Source: Lapillicoccus jejuensis (GTDB lineage Bacteria > Actinomycetota > Actinomycetes > Actinomycetales > Dermatophilaceae). From it: DNA of 64,000 nt. This document shows, in pieces, positions 41,410 through 50,877 of the stretch (its first letter is position 1; each line of letters opens with the position of its first letter). The notes below the pieces were generated by a model, which worked only from the letters and a program-made list of their open reading frames with translations, was not told the DNA's origin and did not search any database. Made by a program: the position numbers and the translations under genes. The stretch is taken from contig NZ_VFMN01000001.1 in assembly GCF_006715055.1 (NCBI RefSeq), positions 3,162,001 through 3,226,000 of the forward strand. The letters are read 5' to 3'.

Positions 41410-42750
41410 TCAGCCGACGAGCACCGACGTCACGCCCGACAGCGTGCCGACGAACGCGCGGTTCCCCGACAGGGCGGGGGTGGCGAAGCGGCTGGCCGTC
41501 GGCACCGCGATGCTCCCGAGGACCGCGCCCGTGCCGCCGGCCAGGGCGAGGAGCCTGCCGTTGCCGATCGCGTAGAGCGCCCCCGGTCCGGCCACGGGGG
41601 AGCCGGTGACGGACCCCTGCGTCCACCCGCGGTGGATGCCCCCGGCGGCGTCGACGTCGACGCGGGTGACACCGGTGGTGCAGGGCAGGTAGACCGTCGT
41701 CCCCGTGACGGCCGAGACGCCGTACGACGGGCAGAGCGACGCGGTGGCCAGCTGTCCCCCGATGCCGCCGAGGTGCCCCGCCCGCGCCGTGTAGCCGGTG
41801 CCGGACTTGCCGACCTGGAGGACCATGCCGTTGCTCGTCAGCGCCGGCGTCATCGACCCCAGGTCGAGGTCGCGCGCGTTGTCGCTCGCCCACGAGGTCG
41901 GGGCGAACCAGTCGACCACGCCCATCCGCCCGGTCAGCCGGGTGACCGAGTCGCTGCGGTCGTAGGCGCCGCTCGTCGAGGCCCCGTTGCCCACGGCGAC
42001 GAAGACGGTGCCGTCGGCCGCGACCACGGGGCCGCCCGGCGCCCAGATCCCCGCCTCGCGGGCGGTCGGCACGACGTACGCGACCCCGCCGGAGGCGCCG
42101 TTCGCGAAGAGCGACAGGACGGCGCCCTTGTAGCTGCCGCAGTCGCCGGCCAGGCCGCCGAAGGCGACGTAGACGTTGCCGCGGTCGACGGCGAGCGCGG
42201 CGCGCTGCTGCTGCGCGCGGGGGTCGGTGCCGGGCACCTCCACGCGCTTGTCGAGCACCGGGACGCCGTCGCCGGGGCGCAGCGCCCACAGCTCGTGGGT
42301 GACGCCGGTGCTCGGTGAGCTCGTGACGGTGACCACGAAGATGCGCCCGGTGACGGGGTCGTACGCCGGGGTGCTCGTGATGCCGGTCGGGGAGATCGAG
42401 CCGGGGCAGGCGAGGACCGACGTGTCGGTGATGGCGCTGCGCAGGTGCCGCGACCAGCGCACCGCCCCCGTCGTCGGATCGATCGAGTAGACGGTGTTGT
42501 TCTCGGTCGCGACGACGACCCGCCCGCCGATGACGATCGGCGAGCCGTAGACGGCGCCGTCGAGCGAGCGGGTCCAGCCCGTGCGCAGCGAGGTGTACGA
42601 CGCGGTGCCGGCGATGTGGCCGGAGCGCAGGTTGTCGCCGTGGTCCGTCGGCCAGTCGCCGGTGGCGGCGGTGGAGGTCGGGGCAGCGGTGACGAGGGCG
42701 GTGAGGGCGGTGAGCCCGGCGATCAGCGTGGGGAGCAGGCGACGGCGCAT
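41410..42750 (-). CDS. Secreted PQQ-like beta-propeller repeat protein
   Basis: This 446-residue exported protein has a signal peptide (MRRRLLPTLIAGLTALTALV, cleavage near residue 35) and repeated blades: GRVVVATENNTVYSIDPTTG, GRIFVVTVTS, GNVYVAFGGL, GTVFVAVGNG and GALYAIGNGRLLALAG. These match the WD/PQQ-binding-like outer-surface propeller family. No catalytic PQQ residues were identified, so enzyme activity is not claimed. Start ATG 42750 is chosen because the signal peptide begins there; a GTG five codons earlier is possible. Convergent with the AEC gene. Confidence 0.83.
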   Translation of the reverse strand: MRRRLLPTLIAGLTALTALVTAAPTSTAATGDWPTDHGDNLRSGHIAGTASYTSLRTGWTRSLDGAVYGSPIVIGGRVVVATENNTVYSIDPTTGAVRWSRHLRSAITDTSVLACPGSISPTGITSTPAYDPVTGRIFVVTVTSSPSTGVTHELWALRPGDGVPVLDKRVEVPGTDPRAQQQRAALAVDRGNVYVAFGGLAGDCGSYKGAVLSLFANGASGGVAYVVPTAREAGIWAPGGPVVAADGTVFVAVGNGASTSGAYDRSDSVTRLTGRMGVVDWFAPTSWASDNARDLDLGSMTPALTSNGMVLQVGKSGTGYTARAGHLGGIGGQLATASLCPSYGVSAVTGTTVYLPCTTGVTRVDVDAAGGIHRGWTQGSVTGSPVAGPGALYAIGNGRLLALAGGTGAVLGSIAVPTASRFATPALSGNRAFVGTLSGVTSVLVG

Positions 42751-42798
42751 GGGTTCACCGTCCACCCACCGGGCCCGGACCGCGAGTCGAGCCCGGGC

Positions 42799-44160
42799 TC
42801 AGTGCCCGGTGAGGCGGCCGAGCAGGGCGCCGAGCCGGGCCGGCCGACCGTTGCGCGCCTCCTCGGCGTCGGCCAGGGACGCCAGACGCAGCCCGGCACC
42901 GACCCCCAGCCAGCGCAGCGGCTCCGGCTCCCACGGCGGCGGCCGGTGGCCGACGAAGGGCAGTCGCGCCGCCCGGCCCGGGCGCCCCGCGACGAGCTCG
43001 GCGAGGGCCCGCCCGGCCAGCTGGGCCAGGGCCACGCCGTCGCCGACGTAGCCGCCGGCGCTGCCGAGGCCGGTGGTGGGGTCGTGCCGCACCGACGGGT
43101 GCCAGTCGCGCGCGATGCCGAGGGCCCCGCCCCAGGCGTGGGTGAAGGCGGTGTCGCGGGGCAGGCCCGGCAGCAGCTCGAGCAGGGTGGAGCGCAGCGC
43201 GGCGTGCACGCCCGGCTCGTCCTCGAAGGCGGGCCGCACCGAGGACCCCCAGTGGTACGGCGTCCCGCGGCCGCCGAACACGAGCCGGTCGTCCGCCGTG
43301 CGCTGGCCGTAGACGACGAGGTGCCGGTGCTCGGAGAACGTCTCGCGCTGCGCGAGCCCGACCTGCGCCCACGCGTCGGCGGGCAGCGGCGCGGTCGCGA
43401 CGACCAGCGAGTAGACGGGGGCGACGTCGCGCCGGTGCCCGGGCAGGGTGGGCGTCCACGCCTCGGTGGCGCGCAGCACGTGCCGGGCGCGCAGGACGAC
43501 GCCGTCGGCGGTCGTCACCGAGCCCGGTCGCAGCCCGGTGACCCGGGTCGACTCGTGCACGCGGCCGCCCCGCCGCTCGACCGCCGCGGCGAGACCGGTG
43601 ACGAGCGAGAAGGGCTGCACCCGCGCGCAGTCCGGGCTGTACGACGCCCCGTCCACGCCCCGGGCGCGCAGCCGCTCGCGCGCCTCGCCGGCGCCGAGCC
43701 AGCGGGTCGGCAGACCCCAGCGGACGTCGTGCTCGACGTCGGCGCGGCCGCGGGTCACCTGGGCCGCCCCACGCGCGACGACGACGGTGCCGCCCTTGGT
43801 GTAGTCGCAGGAGATGTCCTCCTGAGCAGCGATCGCGCCGAGGTCGTCCACGGACCCGCGCAGCGCGGCGCCGAGGTCACGGGCCGCCGCGGCCCCGCTC
43901 TCGCGCGCCACCCGGTCGAGCGAGACCGGGTAGAGCGCCGAGGCCCAGCCGCCGTTGCGGCCGCTGGCGCCGTACCCGACGTGCTCGGCCTCGAGGACCC
44001 GCACGTCGAGCGAGGGGTCGAGGCGGAGCAGGTGCCACGCGGTCCACAGGCCGGTGAGGCCGCCGCCGACGACGACCACGTCGCAGGTGTCGTCGGCGGC
44101 GGGCGCCGGCCTCCTGGGGGAGGGCGCGAGGCCCTCCCACCAGAGCGGCCGGGTGCTCAC
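42799..44160 (-). CDS. FAD-dependent oxidoreductase, polyamine/gamma-glutamylputrescine oxidase-like
   Basis: This 453-residue DAO-family flavoprotein has an N-terminal FAD-binding VVVGGGLTGLWTAWHLLRL and a GRNGG motif (YGASGRNGGWASALY), plus a C-terminal GSAGGYVGDGVALAQLAGRA region typical of PuuB-type oxidases. It probably oxidises an amine substrate in polyamine catabolism. The GTG start overlaps the aminotransferase stop (GTGA), so it is the third gene of an Lrp-aminotransferase-oxidase operon. The exact substrate is inferred only from the neighbourhood. Confidence 0.85.
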   Translation of the reverse strand: MSTRPLWWEGLAPSPRRPAPAADDTCDVVVVGGGLTGLWTAWHLLRLDPSLDVRVLEAEHVGYGASGRNGGWASALYPVSLDRVARESGAAAARDLGAALRGSVDDLGAIAAQEDISCDYTKGGTVVVARGAAQVTRGRADVEHDVRWGLPTRWLGAGEARERLRARGVDGASYSPDCARVQPFSLVTGLAAAVERRGGRVHESTRVTGLRPGSVTTADGVVLRARHVLRATEAWTPTLPGHRRDVAPVYSLVVATAPLPADAWAQVGLAQRETFSEHRHLVVYGQRTADDRLVFGGRGTPYHWGSSVRPAFEDEPGVHAALRSTLLELLPGLPRDTAFTHAWGGALGIARDWHPSVRHDPTTGLGSAGGYVGDGVALAQLAGRALAELVAGRPGRAARLPFVGHRPPPWEPEPLRWLGVGAGLRLASLADAEEARNGRPARLGALLGRLTGH

Positions 44161-45629
44161 AGGTGGGCGGACGCGCCCTCGAGCACCGAGCGCAGCCGCT
44201 GCGTGATGTCGGCGAACTCGGCCGGCCCGATGGTCAGCGGCGGCGCGAGCTGGACCACCGGGTCGCCACGGTCGTCGGCGCGGCAGTAGATGCCCGCGTC
44301 GAAGAGCGCCCGCGAGAGGTAGCCGCGCAGCAGCCGCTCGGACTCGGCGTCGTCGAAGGTCTCCCGGGTCGCCTTGTCCTTGACCAGCTCGATCCCGTAG
44401 AAGAAGCCCTCGCCGCGCACGTCGCCGACGATCGGCAGGTCGAGCAGCGTCTCGAGCGAGCGCCGGAAGGCCGGGGCCTGCTCCCGCACGTGCTGGTTGA
44501 GGCCCTCGCGCTCGAAGATGTCGAGGTTCTCCATCGCGACGGCCGCCGAGACCGGGTGGCCGCCGAAGGTGTAGCCGTGCGGGAACGACGTCGTCCCGCG
44601 GCGGAACGGCTCGAAGAGCCGCTCGCTGGCGATCATCGCGCCGATGGGGGAGTAGCCGGAGGTCATCCCCTTGGCGCAGGTGATGATGTCCGGCACGTAA
44701 CCGAGGTCCTCGCACGCGAACATCCCGCCGATCCGGCCGAAGGCGCAGATGACCTCGTCCGAGACGAGCAGGACGTCGTACTCGTCGCAGATCTCGCGCA
44801 CGCGCTGGAAGTATCCGGGCGGCGGCGGGAAGCAGCCGCCGGAGTTCTGCACCGGCTCGAGGAAGACGGCCGCGACGGTGTCGGGGCCCTCGAACTCGAT
44901 CGCCTCGGCGATCCGCTCGGCCGCCCACAGCCCGAAGGCCTTCGGGTCGTCGCGCAGGTGCTCGGGAGCGCGGTACTGGTTGGTGTTCGGCACCTTGAAC
45001 GCGCCGGGCACGAGCGGCTCGAAGGGCTGCTTGGCCCCGGGGATGCCGGTGATGGACAGGGCACCCTGCGGGGTGCCGTGGTAGGCCACCGAGCGGCTGA
45101 TCACCTTGTGCTTGCTCGGCTTCCCGACCAGCTTGTAGTACTGCTTGGCCAGCTTCCACGCGCTCTCGACGGCCTCGCCGCCGCCCGTGGTGAAGAAGAC
45201 CCGGTTGAGGTCCCCGGGCGCGTAGTGCGCCAGGCGCTCGGCCAGCTCGACCGCCTTGGGGTGCGCGTAGGACCACAGCGGGAAGAAGGCGAGCTCCCTG
45301 GCCTGGCGGGCCGCGGCCTGGGCGAGCTCCTCGCGGCCGTGGCCGACCTGGACGACGAAGAGCCCGGCGAGGCCGTCGATGTACTCGCGGCCGCGGTCGT
45401 CCCAGATCCGGTGTCCCTCGCCGCGCACGATGAGCGGCACGTCGAGGCCGAGGCCCCCCTCGCTCGTGGGCTCGTAGACCGAGTGGCGGGTGAAGTGGCC
45501 CCACAGGTGGTCGCGCGCCGCGTCGGCGTACGACGTCCCGCGGGGGGTCGAGCCGAGCGTGCCGGCGGTCGGGGCGGCGCTGCCCTGGTGGGTCGTCGCC
45601 GCCGGGGTGGTGGTCGGTGTCGTGGTCAT
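44157..45629 (-). CDS. Class III aminotransferase, putrescine-type
   Basis: This 490-residue PLP enzyme has the class III pattern: FTTGGGEAVESAWKLAKQYY, the VAYHG tyrosine region, LLVSDEVICAFGRIG, and the PLP lysine in IITCAKGMTSGYSPIGA. The best-fitting subgroup is putrescine or cadaverine/pyruvate aminotransferases (SpuC-like), but other omega-amino substrates are possible. The N-terminal ~30 residues are a Thr/Ala-rich tail. Its start overlaps the stop of the Lrp regulator (ATGA), and the FAD oxidase overlaps its own end, giving a coupled three-gene operon. Confidence 0.88.
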   Translation of the reverse strand: MTTTPTTTPAATTHQGSAAPTAGTLGSTPRGTSYADAARDHLWGHFTRHSVYEPTSEGGLGLDVPLIVRGEGHRIWDDRGREYIDGLAGLFVVQVGHGREELAQAAARQARELAFFPLWSYAHPKAVELAERLAHYAPGDLNRVFFTTGGGEAVESAWKLAKQYYKLVGKPSKHKVISRSVAYHGTPQGALSITGIPGAKQPFEPLVPGAFKVPNTNQYRAPEHLRDDPKAFGLWAAERIAEAIEFEGPDTVAAVFLEPVQNSGGCFPPPPGYFQRVREICDEYDVLLVSDEVICAFGRIGGMFACEDLGYVPDIITCAKGMTSGYSPIGAMIASERLFEPFRRGTTSFPHGYTFGGHPVSAAVAMENLDIFEREGLNQHVREQAPAFRRSLETLLDLPIVGDVRGEGFFYGIELVKDKATRETFDDAESERLLRGYLSRALFDAGIYCRADDRGDPVVQLAPPLTIGPAEFADITQRLRSVLEGASAHL

Positions 45630-46099
45630 CGGGTTCCCCAGTTGTAGTGCTGCTTGTGGAGCTTGAGGTAGACGAACAGCTCGGTGGAGACCACGCCCGG
45701 GAGGGCGCGGATGCGACGGCTGACCAGCTCGAGGAGGTGGTCGTCGTCCTCGCAGACCACCTCGGCGAGCAGGTCGTAGCTGCCGGCCGTGGCGACGACG
45801 TACGTCACGTCGTTCATGTCGTTGAGGGCCTCGGCGACGATGTTCGGGTCACCGCTGGTGCGGATGCCGACCATCGCCTCGCGGCTGAAGCCGAGCTGGA
45901 GCGGGTCGCTGACGGCGACGATCTGGATGACGCCGGCGTCGAGCAGCCGTTGCACGCGCTGGCGGACGGCGGCCTCGGACAGCCCCACCGCCTTGGCGAT
46001 GGTGACGTAGGGCTGACGGCCGTCCTCCTGGAGCAGCTCGATGATCCGCTTGGCGGTGTCGTCGAGCTGCGGGCGAGGGTCGCGAGCGGCTGTGGTCAC
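45626..46099 (-). CDS. Lrp/AsnC-family transcriptional regulator
   Basis: This 157-residue regulator has an N-terminal HTH (DDTAKRIIELLQEDGRQPYV, then GLSEAAVRQRVQRLLDAGVI) and a C-terminal RAM ligand-binding domain (ATAGSYDLLAEVV). It leads the aminotransferase-oxidase operon and is divergent from aminobutyraldehyde dehydrogenase, so it probably controls both in response to an amino acid or polyamine. The start GTG at 46099 is 7 nt from a TAGGGT -10. An imperfect palindrome GACGGA-T-TCCGTC (46123-46135) is a plausible binding site. Confidence 0.92.
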   Translation of the reverse strand: MTTAARDPRPQLDDTAKRIIELLQEDGRQPYVTIAKAVGLSEAAVRQRVQRLLDAGVIQIVAVSDPLQLGFSREAMVGIRTSGDPNIVAEALNDMNDVTYVVATAGSYDLLAEVVCEDDDHLLELVSRRIRALPGVVSTELFVYLKLHKQHYNWGTR

Positions 46100-46106
46100 C
46101 CTGCGC

Positions 46107-46112
46107 ACCCTA
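46107..46112 (-). promoter_or_regulatory. -10 hexamer TAGGGT, leaderless Lrp gene
   Basis: TAGGGT on the minus strand, 7 nt before the GTG at 46099. Confidence 0.55.
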
Positions 46113-46122
46113 GCCGAGGGAT

Positions 46123-46135
46123 GACGGATTCCGTC
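46123..46135. promoter_or_regulatory. Candidate Lrp operator
   Basis: GACGGA-T-TCCGTC, a palindrome placed 11 bp upstream of the regulator's -10 and in front of the divergent dehydrogenase promoter. Confidence 0.35.
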
Positions 46136-46231
46136 GTCACGGAGCCGAGGAATTTCGACAATCGCGGGTGAAGTGCCCCGTGAGAGAGGAAAACCACCGC
46201 CCGGACCTGCCGGGAAGGCCGTCGGTCGGGG

Positions 46232-46237
46232 TACTGT
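46232..46237 (+). promoter_or_regulatory. -10 hexamer TACTGT, leaderless dehydrogenase
   Basis: TACTGT, 6 nt before the ATG at 46244. Confidence 0.55.
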
Positions 46238-46243
46238 CCCCCC

Positions 46244-47716
46244 ATGACGTCGCCGTCCACCCCGTCCCCCGCGGGCGCGCCCCGCACCCTGCGCAGCTTC
46301 GTCGGTGGGCAGTACGTCGACTCGCTGTCCGACGCCCGCGCCGACGTCGTCGACCCGTCCACGGGCCGGGTCGTCGCGACCGCCCCCGTCGAGGGGGCCG
46401 CCGACGTCGACCGGGCGTACGGCGCCGCCTCCCGCGCGTTCGGGACGTGGGGCCGGACCACCCCGAGCGAGCGCCAGCAGGCCCTGCTCAAGCTCGCCGA
46501 CGCGATCGAGGCGCGGGCCGACGACTTCGTGCGCCTCGAGGCGCAGAACACCGGCAAGCCCTTCGCGCTCACCGCGAGCGAGGAGGTGCCGCCGATGGTC
46601 GACCAGCTGCGCTTCTTCGCCGGGGCCGCCCGCGTCCTCGAGGGCCGCGCGTCCGCGGAGTACCTCCAGGGCCACACGTCGTGGATCCGGCGCGAGCCGA
46701 TCGGCGTCGTCGGCCAGGTCACGCCCTGGAACTACCCGATGATGATGGCGGTCTGGAAGATCGCGCCGGCCCTCGCCGCCGGCAACACGGTCGTCCTCAA
46801 GCCGGCCGACACGACGCCGGAGACGACGCTGCTGCTGGCCGAGATCGCCGCCGAGTTCCTCCCGCCGGGCACCCTCAACGTCGTCACCGGCGACCGCGAC
46901 ACCGGCCGCGCCGTCGTCGAGCACCCGACGCCGGCGCTGGTCGCCATCACCGGGTCCGTGCGAGCCGGCATGCAGGTCGCCGAGTCGGCCAGCCACGACC
47001 TCAAGCGCGTCCACCTCGAGCTGGGCGGCAAGGCGCCGGTCGTCGTCTTCGACGACGCCGACCTCGAGGCCGCGGTCGAGGGCATCGCCGTGGCCGGCTA
47101 CTTCAACGCCGGGCAGGACTGCACCGCCGCGACCCGGGTGCTCGCCGCCCCCGGCATCCACGACGACTTCGTCGGCGCGCTGTCGGAGTACGCCCGCAGC
47201 CAGGCCAAGCTCGGCCTGCCCGACGACGAGGACGCGCTGCTCGGCCCGGTCAACAGCCGGATGCAGCTGGACAAGGTCCAGGGGTTCCTCGACCGGCTGC
47301 CCGACCACGCGTCGGTCGGCGCCGGGGGCACGCGCGCCACGGCGCTCGGCGACGGGTACTACCTCGAGCCCACCGTCGTCTCCGGCCTGCACCAGGGCGA
47401 CGAGATCGTCCGCGACGAGGTCTTCGGGCCCGTCATCACCGTCCAGCGCTTCTCCGACGAGGCCGAGGCGCTCGCCTGGGCCAACGGGGTCGAGTACGGC
47501 CTGGCGTCCTCCGTGTGGACCAAGGACTTCGGCCGGGCCATGCGGATGTCCAAGGCCCTCGACTTCGGCTGCGTGTGGATCAACACGCACATCCCGCTCG
47601 TCGCCGAGATGCCGCACGGCGGCTTCAAGCACAGCGGCTACGGCAAGGACCTGTCGATGTACGGCTTCGAGGACTACACGCGGGTCAAGCACGTCATGGC
47701 CAACATCCAGAGCTGA
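46244..47716 (+). CDS. Gamma-aminobutyraldehyde dehydrogenase-like aldehyde dehydrogenase
   Basis: This 490-residue NAD-dependent aldehyde dehydrogenase has the catalytic Cys in GQDCTAATR (about residue 292) and general-base Glu in LELGGKAPV. Further marks are [18 protein letters not shown]-type loop, and [12 protein letters not shown]. The variant resembles PatD/PuuC-type enzymes that oxidise 4-aminobutanal to GABA. Position downstream of the divergent Lrp promoter and upstream of a saccharopine-dehydrogenase-like gene and agmatinase supports this role in putrescine degradation. The mRNA is probably leaderless. Confidence 0.87.
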   Translation: MTSPSTPSPAGAPRTLRSFVGGQYVDSLSDARADVVDPSTGRVVATAPVEGAADVDRAYGAASRAFGTWGRTTPSERQQALLKLADAIEARADDFVRLEAQNTGKPFALTASEEVPPMVDQLRFFAGAARVLEGRASAEYLQGHTSWIRREPIGVVGQVTPWNYPMMMAVWKIAPALAAGNTVVLKPADTTPETTLLLAEIAAEFLPPGTLNVVTGDRDTGRAVVEHPTPALVAITGSVRAGMQVAESASHDLKRVHLELGGKAPVVVFDDADLEAAVEGIAVAGYFNAGQDCTAATRVLAAPGIHDDFVGALSEYARSQAKLGLPDDEDALLGPVNSRMQLDKVQGFLDRLPDHASVGAGGTRATALGDGYYLEPTVVSGLHQGDEIVRDEVFGPVITVQRFSDEAEALAWANGVEYGLASSVWTKDFGRAMRMSKALDFGCVWINTHIPLVAEMPHGGFKHSGYGKDLSMYGFEDYTRVKHVMANIQS

Positions 47717-47741
47717 TCGAGACCTGAGAGGCACCACCACC

Positions 47742-49025
47742 ATGCGAGTCCTCATGATCGGCGCAGGCGGCGTCGGCGACGCCGCCGCGCGCATCGCCGT
47801 CGAGCGCGGCTTCTTCGAGGCGTGGGTCGTCGCCGACTACGACCTGTCCCGGGCGCGGGCCACCGTCGCGGCGGCCGCCGCCCGCCGGGCCGGCGAGACC
47901 CGGCTCGTCGCCGCGCAGGTCGACGCCTCGGACGAGGCGGCCGTCGCCGCCCTGGCGAAGGAGCACGGCGCGACCCACGTCTTCAACGCGGTCGACCCGC
48001 GGTTCGTCATGCCGATCTACCGCGGGGCCCTCGCCGCCGGGGCGTCGTACCTCGACATGGCGATGAGCCTCTCGCAGCGCCACCCCGAGGCGCCGTACGA
48101 GAAGGCGCACGTCAAGCTCGGCGACGAGCAGCTGGCGATGGCGGGGGAGTGGGAGGCCTCGGGAGGCCTGGCGCTGCTGGGGATCGGCGTCGAGCCGGGC
48201 CTGTCCGACGTCTTCGCCCGGTACGCCGCCGACCACCTCTTCTCCCACATCGAGGAGCTCGGCACCCGCGACGGCGCCAACCTCGCCGTCCGCGACGCCG
48301 ACGGCAACGAGACGTTCGCGCCGGGCTTCTCGATGTGGACGATCATCGAGGAGTGCCTCAACCCGCCCGTGGTGTGGGAGAAGGCGCGCGCCGACGCCGC
48401 CGGTGGCGACGTCGAGGCAGGGTTCTTTACGCTGCCGGCCTTCAGCGAGCCCGAGGTCTTCGACTTCCCCGAGGGCATCGGCCCGGTCGAGTGCGTGCAC
48501 GTCGAGCACGAGGAGGTGCTCCTCATGCCGCGTTGGGTCGACGCCGAGCGGGTGACCTTCAAGTACGGCCTCGGTGAGGAGCTCATCACCATCCTCAAGA
48601 CCCTGCGCACGCTCGGTCTGGACCGCACGGACCCGGTGAGCGTCAAGGGGGTGCAGGTCTCGCCGCGCGACGTCGTCGCCGCCGTCCTGCCCGACCCGGC
48701 GACCATCGGCCCGATGATGACCGGGAAGACGTGCGCCGGGCTGATGGTGACCGGGAAGGGGAAGGACGGCGCGCCGCGCGCGACGTACCTCTACCACGTG
48801 TCCGACAACGAGGAGACGATGCGCGAGTACGGCGCCCAGTGCGTCGTCTGGCAGACGGCCGTCAACCCGGTCGTCGCGCTCGAGCTGCTCGCGACCGGGG
48901 TGTGGTCCGGCGCCGGGGTCAAGGGTCCCGAGGCCTTCGACGCCGTGCCGTTCCTCGAGCTGCTGGCGGCTCCCAAGCCCGAGGGCTACGGCTCCCCGTG
49001 GGGGATGGAGGACCGCACCCCGTGA
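47742..49025 (+). CDS. Saccharopine dehydrogenase family protein
   Basis: This 427-residue protein has an N-terminal NAD-binding Rossmann (VLMIGAGGVGDAAARIAVER) and a following ATHVFNAVDPRFVMPIYRG segment characteristic of saccharopine dehydrogenase/carboxynorspermidine synthase-like enzymes. It lies 25 nt after the aldehyde dehydrogenase and overlaps the agmatinase start (GTGA), so it is part of polyamine metabolism here. A role in forming or cleaving an amino-acid/amine imine conjugate fits the family but is unproven; no precise substrate can be read off. Confidence 0.82.
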   Translation: MRVLMIGAGGVGDAAARIAVERGFFEAWVVADYDLSRARATVAAAAARRAGETRLVAAQVDASDEAAVAALAKEHGATHVFNAVDPRFVMPIYRGALAAGASYLDMAMSLSQRHPEAPYEKAHVKLGDEQLAMAGEWEASGGLALLGIGVEPGLSDVFARYAADHLFSHIEELGTRDGANLAVRDADGNETFAPGFSMWTIIEECLNPPVVWEKARADAAGGDVEAGFFTLPAFSEPEVFDFPEGIGPVECVHVEHEEVLLMPRWVDAERVTFKYGLGEELITILKTLRTLGLDRTDPVSVKGVQVSPRDVVAAVLPDPATIGPMMTGKTCAGLMVTGKGKDGAPRATYLYHVSDNEETMREYGAQCVVWQTAVNPVVALELLATGVWSGAGVKGPEAFDAVPFLELLAAPKPEGYGSPWGMEDRTP

Positions 49026-50083
49026 CCCGGTACGGCGCCCAGTTCGGGCCGGACATCACCTTCCTCGGCGTCGACCGCTGCGACCTCGACGACCCGGCGT
49101 CGTACGCCGACGCGGACGTCGTGGTCCTCGGCGCGCCCTTCGACGGCGGCACGTCGCACCGCCCCGGCACCCGCTTCGGGCCGCAGGCGATCCGGATGAC
49201 CGACTACCTGCCGCACGACGGGTCGCGGCCCTCGCTGGCGCTGCGCACCGACGGGCTGCGCGACCTGCGCGTCGTCGACGCCGGCGACGTCGAGATGTAC
49301 TCCGGCGACATCGAGGTCGCGCTGCCCGCGCTCGAGGCGGCCGTCGAGAAGGTGACGCGCGCCGGGGCGATCCCGGTCGTCCTCGGCGGTGACCACTCGA
49401 TCGCCTACCCCGACGCCAAGGGCGTGGCCAACGTCCTCGGCCACGGCCGGGTGTCGATGATCCACTTCGACGCGCACGCCGACACCGGCGACATCGAGTT
49501 CGGGTCGCTGTGGGGCCACGGCCAGCCGATGCGCCGGCTCATCGACTCCGGGGCGCTGCGCGGCGACCGCTTCCTCCAGGTCGGGCTGCGCGGCTACTGG
49601 CCGCCGCCGGAGACGCTGGACTGGATGGCGGGGCAGTCGATGCGGTCGTTCGAGATGACCGAGATCGTCCGCCGCGGGCTCGACGACTGCCTCACCGAGG
49701 CCTCGTGGATCGCCACCGACGAGTGCGACGGCGTGTTCCTCTCCGTCGACATCGACGTGTGCGACCCCGGCCACGCGCCGGGCACCGGCACGCCGGAGCC
49801 GGGCGGGCTGAGTGCCCGGCAGCTGCTCGACGCCGTACGGCGGCTGTGCCTCGAGCTGCCGGTCGTCGGCATCGACGTCGTCGAGGTGTCCCCGCCCTAC
49901 GACCACGCCGACATCACCGCGGCCCTGGCCAACCGGGTGGTCCTCGAGGCCTTGTCGGCCCTCGCCCGCAAGCGGCAGGACGAGCGCGACGGCACCCGGT
50001 GGGACCCCGACCAGCCGCTCCTGGACGGACGGGTGCCGCGATCCGGGACGAGTGGTCCGGGCGAGGACCGCGGGAGGTCGTAG
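49022..50083 (+). CDS. speB: Agmatinase / ureohydrolase
   Basis: This 353-residue arginase-family enzyme has the Mn-binding motifs VLGGDHSIAYP, MIHFDAHADTG and SVDIDVCDPGHAPGTG, and the final acidic PEPGG loop. The subfamily pattern is agmatinase-like (agmatine to putrescine plus urea), although guanidinobutyrase cannot be excluded. The GTG start overlaps the preceding stop. It supplies putrescine for the aminotransferase and aldehyde dehydrogenase encoded next to it. Confidence 0.9.
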   Translation: MTRYGAQFGPDITFLGVDRCDLDDPASYADADVVVLGAPFDGGTSHRPGTRFGPQAIRMTDYLPHDGSRPSLALRTDGLRDLRVVDAGDVEMYSGDIEVALPALEAAVEKVTRAGAIPVVLGGDHSIAYPDAKGVANVLGHGRVSMIHFDAHADTGDIEFGSLWGHGQPMRRLIDSGALRGDRFLQVGLRGYWPPPETLDWMAGQSMRSFEMTEIVRRGLDDCLTEASWIATDECDGVFLSVDIDVCDPGHAPGTGTPEPGGLSARQLLDAVRRLCLELPVVGIDVVEVSPPYDHADITAALANRVVLEALSALARKRQDERDGTRWDPDQPLLDGRVPRSGTSGPGEDRGRS

Positions 50084-50202
50084 GACGTTGGTGCGATGGC
50101 TCGTGCCCCGGGATCGCTCCTAGCGTCGAGGCACTGGACGACGACGACCCGCCGAGCGGGTGCCGCCCTCCGCCGGCGAGTCCCACCCCCCAGGAGCCCC
50201 CC

Positions 50203-50877
50203 ATGTCCCACCCGTCGATCCCCCGTCCCGCTGCCGCAGTGGCCGCCCTCCTCCTCCTCGGCGTCGTCGGGCCGACCCTGTCGGCCGGCCCGGCCTGCGC
50301 GGTCACCGCCACCCGCGGCTCCCTCGTCGCGACGTCGCTGCGCGTCGAAGGCCGCGCCCAACCCGGCTCGTACGTCGTCGCGCGCTCCACCACGAGCATC
50401 GCCGGCGCCCGCGCCGACCGATCCGGCTCCTACCGCGTCGAGGCGTCGGGCTTCAGGGCCCCCGACTGCCGGGTCACCGTCTCGGACGGCGGTGGGACCC
50501 CGACGGCCACGGTCGCCCTGACCGGGTGCACGCCGTCGGTGTCGCCCGTCCCGCCGGTCCCCGCACCGCCCACCGGCTCGTGCGTCATCACCCCCCGCGC
50601 CCCGGTGGTCCTCCCCGCCGGCCGGCCGACGGCCTTCTACGTCGAGACGACCGGCTGCGACACCACGACCGGCAGCGGCGCCACCCCCACCCCGGTGCGC
50701 TGGACGGTCGTCGCCGGGAGCATCCCGACCGGGTTGACCGGCCCCACCGTCCAGGGCACCACGGCCACCGCGCTGATCGGCACCCCCGGCGTGCCCGGCA
50801 CCTACCGCTTCACGCTCGAGGTCGTCGACCAGGTGGGGGCGAAGGACCAGGAGACCTTCACCGTCACCGTCGGCTGA
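50203..50877 (+). CDS. Secreted protein with Ig-like domain
   Basis: This 224-residue exported protein has a signal peptide (PSIPRPAAAVAALLLLGVVG, cleavage near residue 33) and then two Ig-like or putative Ig segments: TRGSLVATSLRVEGRAQPGS and the C-terminal PTGLTGPTVQGTTATALIGT with FTLEVVDQVGAKDQETFT. Cysteines (PDCRVTV, GCTPSV, TGCDTTT) could form disulfides. Function unknown, perhaps surface adhesion. A CAGGAG ribosome-binding site precedes the ATG. Its end overlaps the convergent LysR gene by 14 nt. Confidence 0.7.
   Translation: MSHPSIPRPAAAVAALLLLGVVGPTLSAGPACAVTATRGSLVATSLRVEGRAQPGSYVVARSTTSIAGARADRSGSYRVEASGFRAPDCRVTVSDGGGTPTATVALTGCTPSVSPVPPVPAPPTGSCVITPRAPVVLPAGRPTAFYVETTGCDTTTGSGATPTPVRWTVVAGSIPTGLTGPTVQGTTATALIGTPGVPGTYRFTLEVVDQVGAKDQETFTVTVG

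Noticed and set aside
41410-42750. PQQ-dependent alcohol dehydrogenase linked to the methanol oxidation genes
   Set aside because: Only propeller repeats are seen; the catalytic and PQQ-stacking residues were not recognisable and the gene is far from mdo.
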